Source of the DNA: Paenibacillus alkalitolerans
Lineage (GTDB): Bacteria; Bacillota; Bacilli; Paenibacillales; YIM-B00363
Reading direction: 5' to 3'
Assembly (NCBI RefSeq): GCF_016482785.1
Contig: NZ_JAEMXM010000021.1
Location: 23,611 to 87,610, forward strand
Length of the DNA stretch: 64,000 nucleotides
The notes beneath the pieces were generated by a model, which was not told the DNA's origin, did not search any database, and saw only the letters and a list, made by a program, of their open reading frames with translations. This document shows, piece by piece, positions 1-8,385 of this stretch. A program made the translations under genes and the position numbers. Positions within the stretch are counted from its first letter, which is position 1. Every line of letters starts with the position of its first letter.

Positions 1-190
1 ACTCCGTTACCGGGTATTTCGACAGCTCTATTCCTCCTTTAAGCCCGATCGCCAATAGCAAATAGATGCTTAAAGAATCGCTTAATCCTTTCGGCACGGC
101 CAGATCCGATTTCAAAAGCGAGGCCGCCAAACCAAGCATAAACACTAATACTGCCGGAGAAATAATATTGCTGATCAGAATGTCCGACAT
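1..190 (-). CDS. SbtA-family sodium-dependent bicarbonate transporter, 5' part only
   Basis: The first 63 codons read inward from the left edge; the 3' part lies outside the window. The start is the ATG at 190-188, preceded by an AAGGGG ribosome binding site. The peptide begins MSDILISNIISPAVLVF and contains the hydrophobic run VLVFMLGLAASLLKSDL, then GLSDSLSIYLLLAIGLKGG, which I recognise as the amino end of SbtA/DUF897 permeases (Na+/bicarbonate symport, inner membrane). It follows a DUF2294 gene on the same strand, a pairing I recall from other genomes. A structured hairpin sits just upstream of its ribosome binding site. The family call rests on N-terminal resemblance only. Confidence 0.75.
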   Translation of the reverse strand, partial: MSDILISNIISPAVLVFMLGLAASLLKSDLAVPKGLSDSLSIYLLLAIGLKGGIELSKYPVTE

Positions 191-212
191 GCTCGTTCCC
201 CTTTCTAAATTA

Positions 213-277
213 AAAACCGGCAATTACCCGAACCGCGGAAGCGAATTCCTTCCATAGTTCCGAATAATTGCCGGTTT
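213..277 (-). promoter_or_regulatory. Structured leader hairpin before the SbtA-like gene
   Basis: A perfect 13-bp inverted repeat, AAACCGGCAATTA at 213-225 and its complement at 265-277, encloses a 39-nt loop that itself contains a GGAAG/CTTCC hairpin. Read on the minus strand the stem is followed by TTTTTAATTT and then the ribosome binding site. It can be an intercistronic terminator, an attenuator or an mRNA-stability element; the U-run directly before the ribosome binding site makes termination control plausible. Confidence 0.5.
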
Positions 278-333
278 ATTCACAACTCGTCGTTTTGACG
301 CTTTGTTAGTCTCCTGGCATGCAGCTAATGCAG

Positions 334-702
334 CTATTTGTTTATTAAGCGTTCTTCGAGGTTGCCGTCCAATATAAATACCATCATCCGTTCGCCGCTG
401 CGTGTCGATATATCCGTATGGAACGAGACGACACGCTGGCCCGTCACCTCAAAAATCAACTCTCCAAGCTGATCGCGGCCGGCCTCCACCAAATCGGAGC
501 GAATCCGCTTGATCGAAAGCATCCCGTCTTTCTCGGAAGAGAGCAGCTTTTCCGCAGGCGTAAGAACGCCCTTGAGCAAGACAACGACCATATTCCGGAC
601 GATATCCGCCTTGACCACTACCGATCCGCGGCCGAGAAAGTCCTTCTCCCATTGGGTTAATGCTTTGCTGACTTCGGCTTCAACCATTCCCTTGGTCTTC
701 AT
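334..702 (-). CDS. DUF2294 domain protein
   Basis: This 122-residue soluble protein starts MKTKGMVEAEVSKALTQWEK and has the features I associate with DUF2294: GRGSVVVKADIVRNMVVVLLKGVLT near the N-terminus (given here only as landmarks GRGS, VKADI and VVLLKG) and a C-terminal VSFHTDISTRSGERMMVF segment. Molecular function is unknown. I chose the ATG at 702 rather than the in-frame ATG 18 nt upstream because GGGGGA lies 5 nt before it. It has its own consensus sigma-A promoter and precedes the SbtA-like gene on the same strand, which suggests a link with bicarbonate or anion transport; that link is inference. Confidence 0.75.
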   Translation of the reverse strand: MKTKGMVEAEVSKALTQWEKDFLGRGSVVVKADIVRNMVVVLLKGVLTPAEKLLSSEKDGMLSIKRIRSDLVEAGRDQLGELIFEVTGQRVVSFHTDISTRSGERMMVFILDGNLEERLINK

Positions 703-732
703 CGCATTCCCCCGGTACAAATGTTCTAAGCC

Positions 733-760
733 ATTATACCGAAAAAATTATCTTTGTCAA
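733..760 (-). promoter_or_regulatory. Consensus sigma-A promoter of the DUF2294 gene
   Basis: On the minus strand there is a perfect -35 TTGACA (760-755), a 16-bp spacer and a perfect -10 TATAAT (738-733), about 30 bp before the DUF2294 start. It begins right after the uxaC stop codon, so the DUF2294-SbtA pair is transcribed on its own. Confidence 0.75.
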
Positions 761-771
761 ACTCGCTGCCG

Positions 772-2184
772 CTAGAAACGGAAATATTCCTTCGCGTTGT
801 TATAGCAAATGTTTTGCACAATCTCGCCCAGCAGTTCCATATCGTCAGGGAACTCTCCGTTCTCGACCCATTCGCCGATCAGGTTGCAAAGAATTCTTCG
901 GAAGTACTCGTGTCTCGTGTACGACAAGAAACTTCTCGAATCCGTCAGCATGCCGACGAACCGGCTGAGCAGCCCGACATCGGCAAGCGTCTTGAGCTGC
1001 GCGATCATGCCTTCTTTCGTATCGTTGAACCACCAGGCAGAGCCGAATTGCATTTTACCCGGAATGCCGCCGCCTTGATAGCTGCCGATGATCGTCGCAA
1101 GAAGATGGTTCTGCGTTGGGTTCAAAGAATAAAGTATCGTCTTCGGGAGCGCGTTTTCTTTGTCTAGCGAATCGAGCAGCCGGGATAACGGATACGCGAT
1201 CGTACTGTCGTTCATCGAATCGTACCCGGTATCCGGACCGAGTGTTGCAAACATACGGCTGTTGTTGTTCCGGGCGGCGTTGATATGGTACTGCATCGCC
1301 CATCCCCGCTCCGCATACAGCTTGCCCAAGAACAACAGCGTATGCGTCTTGTATTTCTGCTCGTCCTCCAAGCTGACGGTTTCGCCTTTCAGCGCCCTGG
1401 CGAAAATACCCGCCGCTTCTTCCTTCGTCGATTCCGCATACGGCACATAATCGAGCGCATGGTCGGACACCCGGCCGCCGACGGAATGGAAAAATTCAAC
1501 TCGCGACTCCAAGGCGGCAAGAAAATCATCATACCCGCCGATCGATAGGGCGGAAACTTCCTCGAGTTTACGCAACCAATCTTGAAATCCTTTGCGGTTG
1601 ATTTCCAACCCTTTATCCGGGCGGAACGACGGAAGCACCGCTACAGGAAAATCGCCCTCACCTTTGAGCTTTACATGATACTCCAACGAATCGGCAGGAT
1701 CGTCGGTGGTGCAAACGACCTTCACGTTGGACTTCGTAATCAGGTCACGCGCCCCGAACCCTTCGCCGTTGAGTTGAGCGTTGACCTTGTCCCATATGAC
1801 AGGAGCGTTCTTTTCGTTAATCAGCTCTTGTACTCCGAAATATGTTCTCAACTCAAGATGCGACCAATGGTACAGAGGATTGCCGATCGTCATCGGCATC
1901 GTCTTCGCATACGCCACAAACTTATCGTAGTCGCTCGCGTCGCCGGTAATGTACTTCTCCTCGACGCCGTTGGCGCGCATCGCTCTCCACTTGTAATGGT
2001 CCCCGTATAACCATACTTCCGTTATGTTTTTATACGTCTTATTCTCGTATATTTCTTTCGGGCTCAAGTGGCAGTGATAGTCTATGATCGGCATCTGCTT
2101 GGCGTAATCGTGATAAAGGGTTTTCGCAGTCTTGTTCGATAATAGAAAATGTTCGTTCATAAAAGCCGCCGTTGCCGTTGCCAT
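772..2184 (-). CDS. uxaC: Glucuronate/galacturonate isomerase UxaC
   Basis: Uronate isomerase (about 470 residues, the family's usual length) interconverting D-glucuronate and D-fructuronate, or D-galacturonate and D-tagaturonate, in the cytoplasm. The amidohydrolase-type metal site DYHCHLSP is at residues 35-42 (H37, H39), and NPLYHWSHLELRTYFG and the C-terminal LTDSRSFLSYTRHEYFRRIL are typical UxaC signatures. I start at the ATG at 2184, which has AGGTGG 7 nt upstream; a GTG four codons earlier overlaps that site. It is the last gene of the minus-strand operon uxaE - larA-like - SDR - uxaC, 27 bp after the SDR stop, and is probably controlled by the divergent LacI-type repressor. Confidence 0.95.
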   Translation of the reverse strand: MATATAAFMNEHFLLSNKTAKTLYHDYAKQMPIIDYHCHLSPKEIYENKTYKNITEVWLYGDHYKWRAMRANGVEEKYITGDASDYDKFVAYAKTMPMTIGNPLYHWSHLELRTYFGVQELINEKNAPVIWDKVNAQLNGEGFGARDLITKSNVKVVCTTDDPADSLEYHVKLKGEGDFPVAVLPSFRPDKGLEINRKGFQDWLRKLEEVSALSIGGYDDFLAALESRVEFFHSVGGRVSDHALDYVPYAESTKEEAAGIFARALKGETVSLEDEQKYKTHTLLFLGKLYAERGWAMQYHINAARNNNSRMFATLGPDTGYDSMNDSTIAYPLSRLLDSLDKENALPKTILYSLNPTQNHLLATIIGSYQGGGIPGKMQFGSAWWFNDTKEGMIAQLKTLADVGLLSRFVGMLTDSRSFLSYTRHEYFRRILCNLIGEWVENGEFPDDMELLGEIVQNICYNNAKEYFRF

Positions 2185-2211
2185 ATGTTCATCCACCTTT
2201 CTTGTATCCGT

Positions 2212-2982
2212 CTAAATCGTCATCGCTCCGAATCCGCCGTCCACCCGCAAGAAAGTGCCTGTAACGAATCCGGACGCACGTTCGGAAGCGAGATAAACCG
2301 CAGCTCCCTGCAGCTCTTCCGGTGCGCCGAACCGGTTCATCGGCGTGTGCCCCATTATGCTGCGGATGCGTTCCTCGGAAAGAATCTTCTTGTTTTGCTC
2401 GGCCGGGAAAAACCCGGGAATAATGCCGTTGACGCGCACACGGTGCGGCGCAAATTCGCGCGCCAGAAATTGCGTGACGGAGTTCACTCCGGCCTTCGAG
2501 GCGGAATAGGTGAACACGCGCGAAAGCGGCGGCCCGGACGAAACGGAGGAAATGTTGATAATGCTTCCGCCTTCTCCTTGGTCGATCATTTGCTTGCCGA
2601 ACACTTGGCTCGCAAGGACGACGCTTTTCAAATTGACGTCCATAATGCTGTCCCATTCTTCTTCCGTAATTTCGAAAAATGAGGTGGCGCTGTTTTTGCC
2701 GGGGCAGTTCATCAGAATATCGACGCGTCCCGTCCAAGCCAGCACTTCCTCCAATACGCGCTGCAAATCTTCTTTGCTAGTCGCATCCGCTTGGAATACC
2801 GCCGCTTTGCCGCCTCCGGCTTGTTCAATGCGCGCTTTCGCAGCCTCCGCCGTTTCCGCGTTGCGCCCGACGACGGCGACATTCGCGCCGTGCGCCCCGA
2901 GCGCCTCGCCCATTACGGAGCCGAGCGTGCTGTTGCCGCCGATGATGACGGCGGTTTTGCCCGTCAGATCAAATAAATTCAT
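2212..2982 (-). CDS. SDR oxidoreductase, probable fructuronate/mannonate-type reductase
   Basis: A 256-residue classical short-chain dehydrogenase. The nucleotide-binding glycine motif is GGNSTLG at residues 15-21, the active-site serine region is INISSVSS (about 143-148), and the YSASK catalytic Tyr/Lys pair is Y159/K163. The start is the ATG at 2982, which overlaps the larA-like stop as ATGA and has GAGGGG upstream; the open frame runs on further upstream without a start signal. Its place between uronate epimerase and uronate isomerase genes makes a D-fructuronate (mannonate) or related hexuronate reductase most likely; SDR-type enzymes of this role are known in Bacillus and Thermotoga uronate clusters. 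Exact substrate is inferred. Confidence 0.85.
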   Translation of the reverse strand: MNLFDLTGKTAVIIGGNSTLGSVMGEALGAHGANVAVVGRNAETAEAAKARIEQAGGGKAAVFQADATSKEDLQRVLEEVLAWTGRVDILMNCPGKNSATSFFEITEEEWDSIMDVNLKSVVLASQVFGKQMIDQGEGGSIINISSVSSGPPLSRVFTYSASKAGVNSVTQFLAREFAPHRVRVNGIIPGFFPAEQNKKILSEERIRSIMGHTPMNRFGAPEELQGAAVYLASERASGFVTGTFLRVDGGFGAMTI

Positions 2983-4250
2983 ATTACATTCCCCTCGCTG
3001 TCGAATGTCCAATGGTACGGCTCCGACACGATGTCGATGTCGGGATGTTTGCGCGCTTCCTCGAGAAGCGGCACCGATATTTCGATTTCGCCCAGATGCA
3101 GCGTGTCGCGGATGCGTACCAAACGGCAAGTGTGAAATTCGAGCACATTGCACGTCTTGACCGCCGCCTTGATCGCCAGCTCGTCGCTTTCCAGCGTCGT
3201 GGCAAGCTTCGTCGGAGCGCAGACGGTGGATGTCAATCCGTTCAAATACGTTGCCGTGAAATCCATCTTGTCGGCGAGTCTCCGCGTCGTGAAATCCGCC
3301 GTACCGACGCCGTTCGCGTTGCCCTTCGACTCCTTCGTGACGTCGAGGACGACCATCTTGTTCACATCCGGCCCGCCTGACGCATACGGAGTCGGGTACC
3401 TGCCGGTCACATTCGGATCCATGCCGTCCCCGCTTATGTTCTTGCCGATATAATCGATGACGAGCACGTCGATTTGATCAAACAGCAGCCGCGGCATGCG
3501 CGCTTTTGCCATGCGCAGCAGCTCGACCTCCCGTTCGTACACCAGCTCCGCCGGCAGCACTTCGACATGGCACGTTTCGTCATACGCGTTCTCCACGGCC
3601 GCGACCCCGAACACGATCGGCAGCTTCTTCATCATCACCTGCGCCATCTCAGGCACAAACTCGGCCATATATTTGAAGCCGAGCTGATGGCATGCTTCGG
3701 CGCCCTTCTGCTTGCCGAGGCCGATCGCGATCATCTTCATGATGCCGCTCTCGATGTTTCCGCGGAATGCGGTATGCGGCTTGACTCGGTTGATGACGAT
3801 GATCGCGTCGGCCCCTGACGCGATTTTGTCGGCGTACACCGGCAGCCCGTTTGGCAGACGGTCAAGCTCTACCACTTCCATGGAGGACTCGACCGGCGCG
3901 CCCATCGTCTGCTCGTCTATGCCCAGATGCTTCAACACCTCCGCCTGTCCTTCCGCCGTCGCGCCGCCGTGGCTGCCCATGCACGGCACGATGAACGGCG
4001 CGGCGCCGGCCACTTTCACGGCATCGACCACCGCGCGCGTCATTCCGGCGATGTTCGCCACGCCCCGGCTGCCGACGCAGACGGCAACCCGCTGGCCCGG
4101 CCGAATGCGGTCGATCGCGCCCGGATTAGCCAGCTCGGCCCGCAGCACGCCGACCGGGTCTTCCAGCTTCGAGGCGTCGAACCGCTGCCTGATGCGCACT
4201 ACGGGCGGAATCGGAATCGGCTGCAGCATTCGTCGAATGATTTCACTCAT
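2979..4250 (-). CDS. LarA-like (DUF2088) nickel-pincer racemase/epimerase homologue
   Basis: A 423-residue member of the lactate racemase superfamily. Candidate counterparts of the nickel-pincer site are visible: H94 in MGSHGGAT, H159 in VKPHTAF, K172 in SGIMKMIAIG (the lysine that carries the cofactor in LarA) and H188 in EACHQLG. The family includes 2-hydroxyacid racemases and a D-gluconate 2-epimerase. Position between uxaE and an SDR, with ATGA overlap to the SDR, points to a sugar acid rather than lactate; epimerising an aldonate such as gluconate or mannonate at C2 is my inference. No larB/larC/larE cofactor genes are in the window. The start has GGAAGTGA 6 nt upstream. Confidence 0.8.
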   Translation of the reverse strand: MSEIIRRMLQPIPIPPVVRIRQRFDASKLEDPVGVLRAELANPGAIDRIRPGQRVAVCVGSRGVANIAGMTRAVVDAVKVAGAAPFIVPCMGSHGGATAEGQAEVLKHLGIDEQTMGAPVESSMEVVELDRLPNGLPVYADKIASGADAIIVINRVKPHTAFRGNIESGIMKMIAIGLGKQKGAEACHQLGFKYMAEFVPEMAQVMMKKLPIVFGVAAVENAYDETCHVEVLPAELVYEREVELLRMAKARMPRLLFDQIDVLVIDYIGKNISGDGMDPNVTGRYPTPYASGGPDVNKMVVLDVTKESKGNANGVGTADFTTRRLADKMDFTATYLNGLTSTVCAPTKLATTLESDELAIKAAVKTCNVLEFHTCRLVRIRDTLHLGEIEISVPLLEEARKHPDIDIVSEPYHWTFDSEGNVI

Positions 4251-4278
4251 GCGTCTTCACTTCCTTAGTAGGTGCGGA

Positions 4279-5784
4279 TCATTTTCCAAGCAGTTGCAAA
4301 TGTTTGCCGATATGTGTAATGAGTGCGTCTTCGTACGATTTCTCGTGCTCGCGAAGCGTCCGGTAAAACTCGTCTTTAAACAACAGACGTCCGTTCGCGT
4401 CCTTCGCGGTCAGCAATATGCCGTACGTGATATGGATCAACTGCCGCGCGTCGTTGTCGTTCATATACTCGGGTAGCTCGGCGTCGGCTGTATCGGATAA
4501 CGGGCGAATGCGGCCGAAGTCCGCCGTAATGTGGTAATACTTCAGCGCCTCTTCGACCCGCTCCAGAGCGTAAGCGTGCATTCTCCGGTAAAGATCCGGA
4601 TTGACGCGCGCCACCGTCCGCACCGCTTCCAGCCAGTTGGTGCCGGCGGTCTTCAAGTGGAAGCGGCCGCCCGTATATTTCGCCACCAACGGGAATACGC
4701 TGAACTTGTCGCTTCCGGAATGGACGCTCAGCTTGTAGCCGAAATGATCCGCGATCTTCGCATGAACGGCCAGCTCTTGCTCGAATTGGGCGATGTCGCC
4801 GATGTAATCGATGCCCTTCTGAAACTCGCCGCAAAATCTCGGCGCAATGCTGTATACTTGAACGCCTTCGCGGCGAAGCTCGCTTGCGACGTACCAGTGA
4901 GCGGCAGGGTCGGTTGGGGTGAGCGTCTCGTCGATCGAAATTTCAAAATCGATATCCCGTCCGGCCGGTTCAATATAAGTACGATAGATGTCGAGCATAA
5001 ATTGAATCGCTTGACCATATACGAGTGCATAACGCATCAAGCTGGTTCGGGACATTGATATTTCCGTCCCGTCCACATTAAAGGTTCGGTCGGCGTAATC
5101 CGACTCCAGGCGCTCCCTGAAATTCGCTTCGAGAGCTCCGTACCTGCGGGACACCTCCGACTCATCGGCGGAAGCGGCGTCGTTGTCGATATGCTCGGAG
5201 GCGTCCAGCGTCAGCATCGAAAATCCGAGCCGAAGCGCCATCTCGATGTCCGACGTCGTCTTCAGATGGTCGCCGTCCGCGCCCCAACCGTCCTTGTATC
5301 CTTCCTGGAACACCGCGAAAGCGGCCGCGTCAAGCACATCCTCATATGTTCGTTCGGTCAGCGTCAATTCGCGAATGCTTTGCTGCGCCAAGATCGGCCG
5401 GACGTCGCGGCCGGCGACCGTCTTAATGTGACCGGGCGAAGCGAGACCGAGGCGGTCACCCAAACCGATCGTCGCAATTTTCGTTCCGAACGCGCGGGGC
5501 TTCGTATACTCGAAATACTTGTTGAGCACAAGACGGTTACTGCGGGACAGCGGGCACATTTTGAACGTCGTCTGTTCCTCCGTTCTTTCTTCGCCCTCCA
5601 GCTCGGAGTACAGCGATCCGCCGCCGGTAACGAGCAGCTTCCGCTCTCCGTTCTCTCTTACCATAACGATACGGTCAGCGCCGGATTCCGTGAACGACTT
5701 GATAAAGACGTTATCCGCCCCGGTTAATGCGCTTCCGCCGGCCAGCAGCCGTGCGACTGCCGGCATGTTTGTTGTAGTAGACAT
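4279..5784 (-). CDS. uxaE: Tagaturonate/fructuronate epimerase UxaE
   Basis: A 501-residue cytoplasmic protein matching the UxaE family first described in Thermotoga, which interconverts D-tagaturonate and D-fructuronate and so replaces the altronate branch. Landmarks are GDRLGLASPGH near residue 90, FEISIDETLTPTDP in the middle and LSVHSGSDKFSVFP near residue 350. I start at the ATG at 5784, 8 nt after GGAGG; the ATG six bases upstream is only 2 nt from it. It is the first gene of the uronate operon, 28 bp before the larA-like gene. Promoter and palindromic operator lie directly upstream, shared with the divergent LacI-type regulator. Confidence 0.88.
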   Translation of the reverse strand: MSTTTNMPAVARLLAGGSALTGADNVFIKSFTESGADRIVMVRENGERKLLVTGGGSLYSELEGEERTEEQTTFKMCPLSRSNRLVLNKYFEYTKPRAFGTKIATIGLGDRLGLASPGHIKTVAGRDVRPILAQQSIRELTLTERTYEDVLDAAAFAVFQEGYKDGWGADGDHLKTTSDIEMALRLGFSMLTLDASEHIDNDAASADESEVSRRYGALEANFRERLESDYADRTFNVDGTEISMSRTSLMRYALVYGQAIQFMLDIYRTYIEPAGRDIDFEISIDETLTPTDPAAHWYVASELRREGVQVYSIAPRFCGEFQKGIDYIGDIAQFEQELAVHAKIADHFGYKLSVHSGSDKFSVFPLVAKYTGGRFHLKTAGTNWLEAVRTVARVNPDLYRRMHAYALERVEEALKYYHITADFGRIRPLSDTADAELPEYMNDNDARQLIHITYGILLTAKDANGRLLFKDEFYRTLREHEKSYEDALITHIGKHLQLLGK

Positions 5785-5801
5785 GAGCATTACCTCCTCA
5801 A

Positions 5802-5819
5802 AATAACAACGTTGTTATT
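5802..5819. promoter_or_regulatory. LacI-type operator, perfect 18-bp palindrome
   Basis: AATAACAACGTTGTTATT is a perfect 18-bp palindrome with the central CG step typical of LacI-family operators. It lies between the uxaE ribosome binding site and the uxaE promoter, about +7 to +24 of the predicted transcript, the position at which a repressor blocks transcription. The neighbouring divergent LacI-family gene is the obvious binder. Confidence 0.75.
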
Positions 5820-5832
5820 AACCATTACAACT

Positions 5833-5861
5833 ATAATAAGTTGAAAACATGCTTTCATCAA
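5833..5861 (-). promoter_or_regulatory. uxaE operon promoter
   Basis: On the minus strand: -35 TTGATG (5861-5856), 17-bp spacer, -10 TATTAT (5838-5833). It is followed by the 18-bp palindrome and then the uxaE start, giving a simple repressible promoter. Confidence 0.6.
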
Positions 5862-5894
5862 TGATATTTTTACAATACGAGTCATTTTTTTAGG

Positions 5895-5904
5895 AAAACG
5901 TTTT
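5895..5904. promoter_or_regulatory. Short CG-centred palindrome before the LacI gene (possible cre or second operator)
   Basis: AAAACGTTTT, within GGAAAACGTTTTTC, lies 20 bp upstream of the regulator start codon. The CG centre fits either a CcpA cre site or a second, weaker operator for autoregulation. It differs in sequence from the 18-bp palindrome, so cre is slightly favoured. Confidence 0.35.
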
Positions 5905-5923
5905 TCATAGGAGCATCGATGCG

Positions 5924-6919
5924 ATGAACGTAACGATTAAAGATATCGCCCGATTGGCGGGAGTCAGCTATTCCACCGTTTCCAAGGCGCTGAACGACAG
6001 CCCGTTGGTGAAACCCGACACGAAGAAACGAATCGTGGAGCTGGCCGCGCAGCTCGGCTATCAACCGAATATCGCCGCCAAGAGTCTCGTCTCCCGCCGG
6101 AGCATGACGGTCGGAGTCGTGCTGCCTTCATTGGAGCGGGTCGCTCTATCGGCCCTTGTCGGACGGATTAACGACGAGCTTGCGGGGCGCGGATATGAAG
6201 TGATTTTGTCGATTCTTCCGCCTACTTCCGCCGTCAAGCTGTTTCAACGGCTCCAGATGGACGGCATCGTTGTGTTTGAGGATATTTCGCCGGAAGAGAA
6301 ATATGTCGAACCCGCTGCGACCGAAATCCCCGTTGTCTCGATTGGTTCTTCTCACGTGACAAGCTCCCGATATGCCATCGTTGACGTCAAGCGCAAAGAA
6401 GCCTTGAAGGAAGCGGTCCGCTATTTGGCGGGTCTTGGCCATGCGCGAATCGCCTATATCGGGGACGCCAGGGAGTCGGACAGCAAACAGCAGCAAAAGG
6501 TGGCGGGTTTCATGGAAGGCGCGTTCGAATGCGGACTGACATCCGAGTCGGCGTTCATTATGAACTCCGACGGAAACACGTGGCGCCACGGATACGAGGC
6601 CGGCCGGAGATTGTTGGTGCTGGACAAGCGGCCGAGCGCGGTAATTACCGGCGCGTTCGATGTGACCGCCGGCTTCTTGCGGGCGGTGCAGGACGGCGGG
6701 CTTAGCATCCCGGACGATCTTTCGCTGCTCAGCTATGACAATGTTCCTCAGCTGGCCGAACTGGATGTACCGGTTTCGGCCGTAGGAGCGCCTGTTTCGC
6801 TATTGGCGGATCGGATCGCCTCAAGGCTGGTTGATATTATGGGATCGGCCAACGCCATCCGGATGTCCGAGCTGCTGGATGCTTGTATCGAGGAGAGAGC
6901 TTCGTGCCGGAACGTGTGA
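5924..6919 (+). CDS. LacI-family transcriptional regulator of the uronate operon
   Basis: A 331-residue LacI/GalR protein: N-terminal helix-turn-helix TIKDIARLAGVSYSTVSKAL (residues 4-23), hinge helix around PNIAAKSL, and a periplasmic-binding-protein-like effector domain from GVVLPSL to the end. The ATG at 5924 has AGGAG 10 nt upstream; an ATG five bases earlier runs into a stop at once. It is divergent from uxaE and faces a perfect palindrome with a central CG. It most likely represses uxaE-larA-SDR-uxaC until a uronate or derivative binds; the effector is not deducible. Confidence 0.92.
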   Translation: MNVTIKDIARLAGVSYSTVSKALNDSPLVKPDTKKRIVELAAQLGYQPNIAAKSLVSRRSMTVGVVLPSLERVALSALVGRINDELAGRGYEVILSILPPTSAVKLFQRLQMDGIVVFEDISPEEKYVEPAATEIPVVSIGSSHVTSSRYAIVDVKRKEALKEAVRYLAGLGHARIAYIGDARESDSKQQQKVAGFMEGAFECGLTSESAFIMNSDGNTWRHGYEAGRRLLVLDKRPSAVITGAFDVTAGFLRAVQDGGLSIPDDLSLLSYDNVPQLAELDVPVSAVGAPVSLLADRIASRLVDIMGSANAIRMSELLDACIEERASCRNV

Positions 6920-7061
6920 GTGCTAACATTATGGCAATGTTTATACAAATAAGGCAAAAAGTTTGCCATATTAAGACCAAACGTTGCCGATCGAACGACC
7001 CTTGCGGCTTCATCGTCAACCGTCTATCATAGCGGTACCGAACAAACGGAGGTTAACACGA

Positions 7062-8252
7062 GTGAGAAATACACTTTTGACCGCAATGTGTTTAATGATA
7101 ATTTTGGCAGGATGCTCCGCCCCTTCGCCTGCAGAACAAGCTGTGGAGACCCCGCCCGTGACGAATACCGGAAAAGAAGTGACCCTGCCGAAGTCTGAAG
7201 AACCTCCGGGTAAAAGTTCCCTTCCGATTTCCGAACAAGCACCGGAAGAAGCTTCTTTCACCAAAGGCATTCTAACGGGGCTGCCCGAATATTTCAGTTT
7301 CGTCGATCGTTTGGATGAATACCGAATCTTGGGGCTGGCCGCCGGCAAACCTTTTATCTATTCAGTATCCGAACACAAATACGATATCGTGTCGGAAACC
7401 GTATGCTGGAACGTCCGGCTCTCTCCCGATAAACAAAGGATCGGATACAACAACGAAGACGGCATCGGGATTATCAATATTGAAGACGGAACCGGAAGGA
7501 TCGTTTTTTCAAAGGAACAGAGCGATCAAATCAATCAAGACGGGTCCATGTACTTTCAGTGGGGAACTCTCCCGAACCAACTGCTGTTGATACATCAGGG
7601 GGAGTGGGACTCATTTTATTATCTGTTGGATTTGGAAACCGGGAAATATACCCCGCTTCAGGTGAAAATGGACAGCTATTTCTTGTCGGAGCCGATTCAA
7701 TGGATTGACGAGCATCGGATTTTGTTCAGCTTCCGGGCGAGCAAGAAGAAGGACGGCACGATGGAGTACGGTTCGGGATACCGGTCTGACTTGGCCGTCT
7801 ATGATTTGAGAACAGGAACAACAGAGAAAGTTACAGATACGGATGACGGATATTTTGTAAATTTTGTTTCCATGCAAGCAGATACGGCGTATTACCAGGA
7901 GATGGATCCGGAACAAAGGAGAAGTTACTATTCGGTAGATGTGACAAATAAAAAATCCGAACGTATCGACATTGCCGATGAACATAACGATATATACGTC
8001 TTCTGGTCACCGGACACCTACCTGATGGGTAATGTCGACCCCGAGATACAAGAGATGAACCATGTTATGAATGTGAGTTACGTATCCCGCGGTACCACCC
8101 GAACCATTGACGCAATTCTTTTCGAATCTTCGACGCCGGCATGGGTCCGCCTGGGGAGCCATCTCGCCGTCTCGTTCGGTCATGCGGAGAAAGCGGACGA
8201 TAACCTCGGTTATATTACAAAATCACAGGCACATGTGTTCACGTTCAAATGA
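7062..8252 (+). CDS. Putative lipoprotein, propeller-like
   Basis: I start this at the GTG at 7062, which has GGAGGT 8 nt upstream; the 26 codons before it contain no start signal. The 396-residue product opens with a lipoprotein signal (RNTLLTAMCLMIILAGC, lipobox LAGC) and a Pro/Glu/Thr-rich linker. The remainder has repeated blade-like strands such as VCWNVRLSPDKQRIGY, FQWGTLPNQLLLI and DIYVFWSPDTYLMG, reminiscent of TolB/WD40-like beta-propellers. It should be anchored on the outer face of the membrane. No catalytic motif is seen and I do not recognise the family. It stands alone, with a possible hairpin terminator shortly after it. Confidence 0.75.
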   Translation: MRNTLLTAMCLMIILAGCSAPSPAEQAVETPPVTNTGKEVTLPKSEEPPGKSSLPISEQAPEEASFTKGILTGLPEYFSFVDRLDEYRILGLAAGKPFIYSVSEHKYDIVSETVCWNVRLSPDKQRIGYNNEDGIGIINIEDGTGRIVFSKEQSDQINQDGSMYFQWGTLPNQLLLIHQGEWDSFYYLLDLETGKYTPLQVKMDSYFLSEPIQWIDEHRILFSFRASKKKDGTMEYGSGYRSDLAVYDLRTGTTEKVTDTDDGYFVNFVSMQADTAYYQEMDPEQRRSYYSVDVTNKKSERIDIADEHNDIYVFWSPDTYLMGNVDPEIQEMNHVMNVSYVSRGTTRTIDAILFESSTPAWVRLGSHLAVSFGHAEKADDNLGYITKSQAHVFTFK

Positions 8253-8258
8253 AAATAA

Positions 8259-8298
8259 AGGGGCTGCCTCTGTTCAAGATGACTGTGAAGCAGCCTCT
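8259..8298 (+). terminator. Possible terminator after the lipoprotein gene
   Basis: AGGGGCTGC at 8259-8267 can pair with GCAGCCTCT at 8290-8298 (nine pairs including one G-T wobble) around a 22-nt loop, just after the lipoprotein stop. No clear T-run follows, so termination is uncertain. Confidence 0.35.
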
Positions 8299-8385
8299 CG
8301 TTCTAACGGAACATTTACGGAATACGTATGGCTTGAGATGAGGCCGTTGGGAAGCCGCACGCGTTATGCGAACGAAAAAAACGCC

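Noticed and set aside
66..257. Plus-strand 63-codon open frame at the left edge
   Set aside because: The opposite strand encodes a clear SbtA-like N-terminus with a good ribosome binding site.
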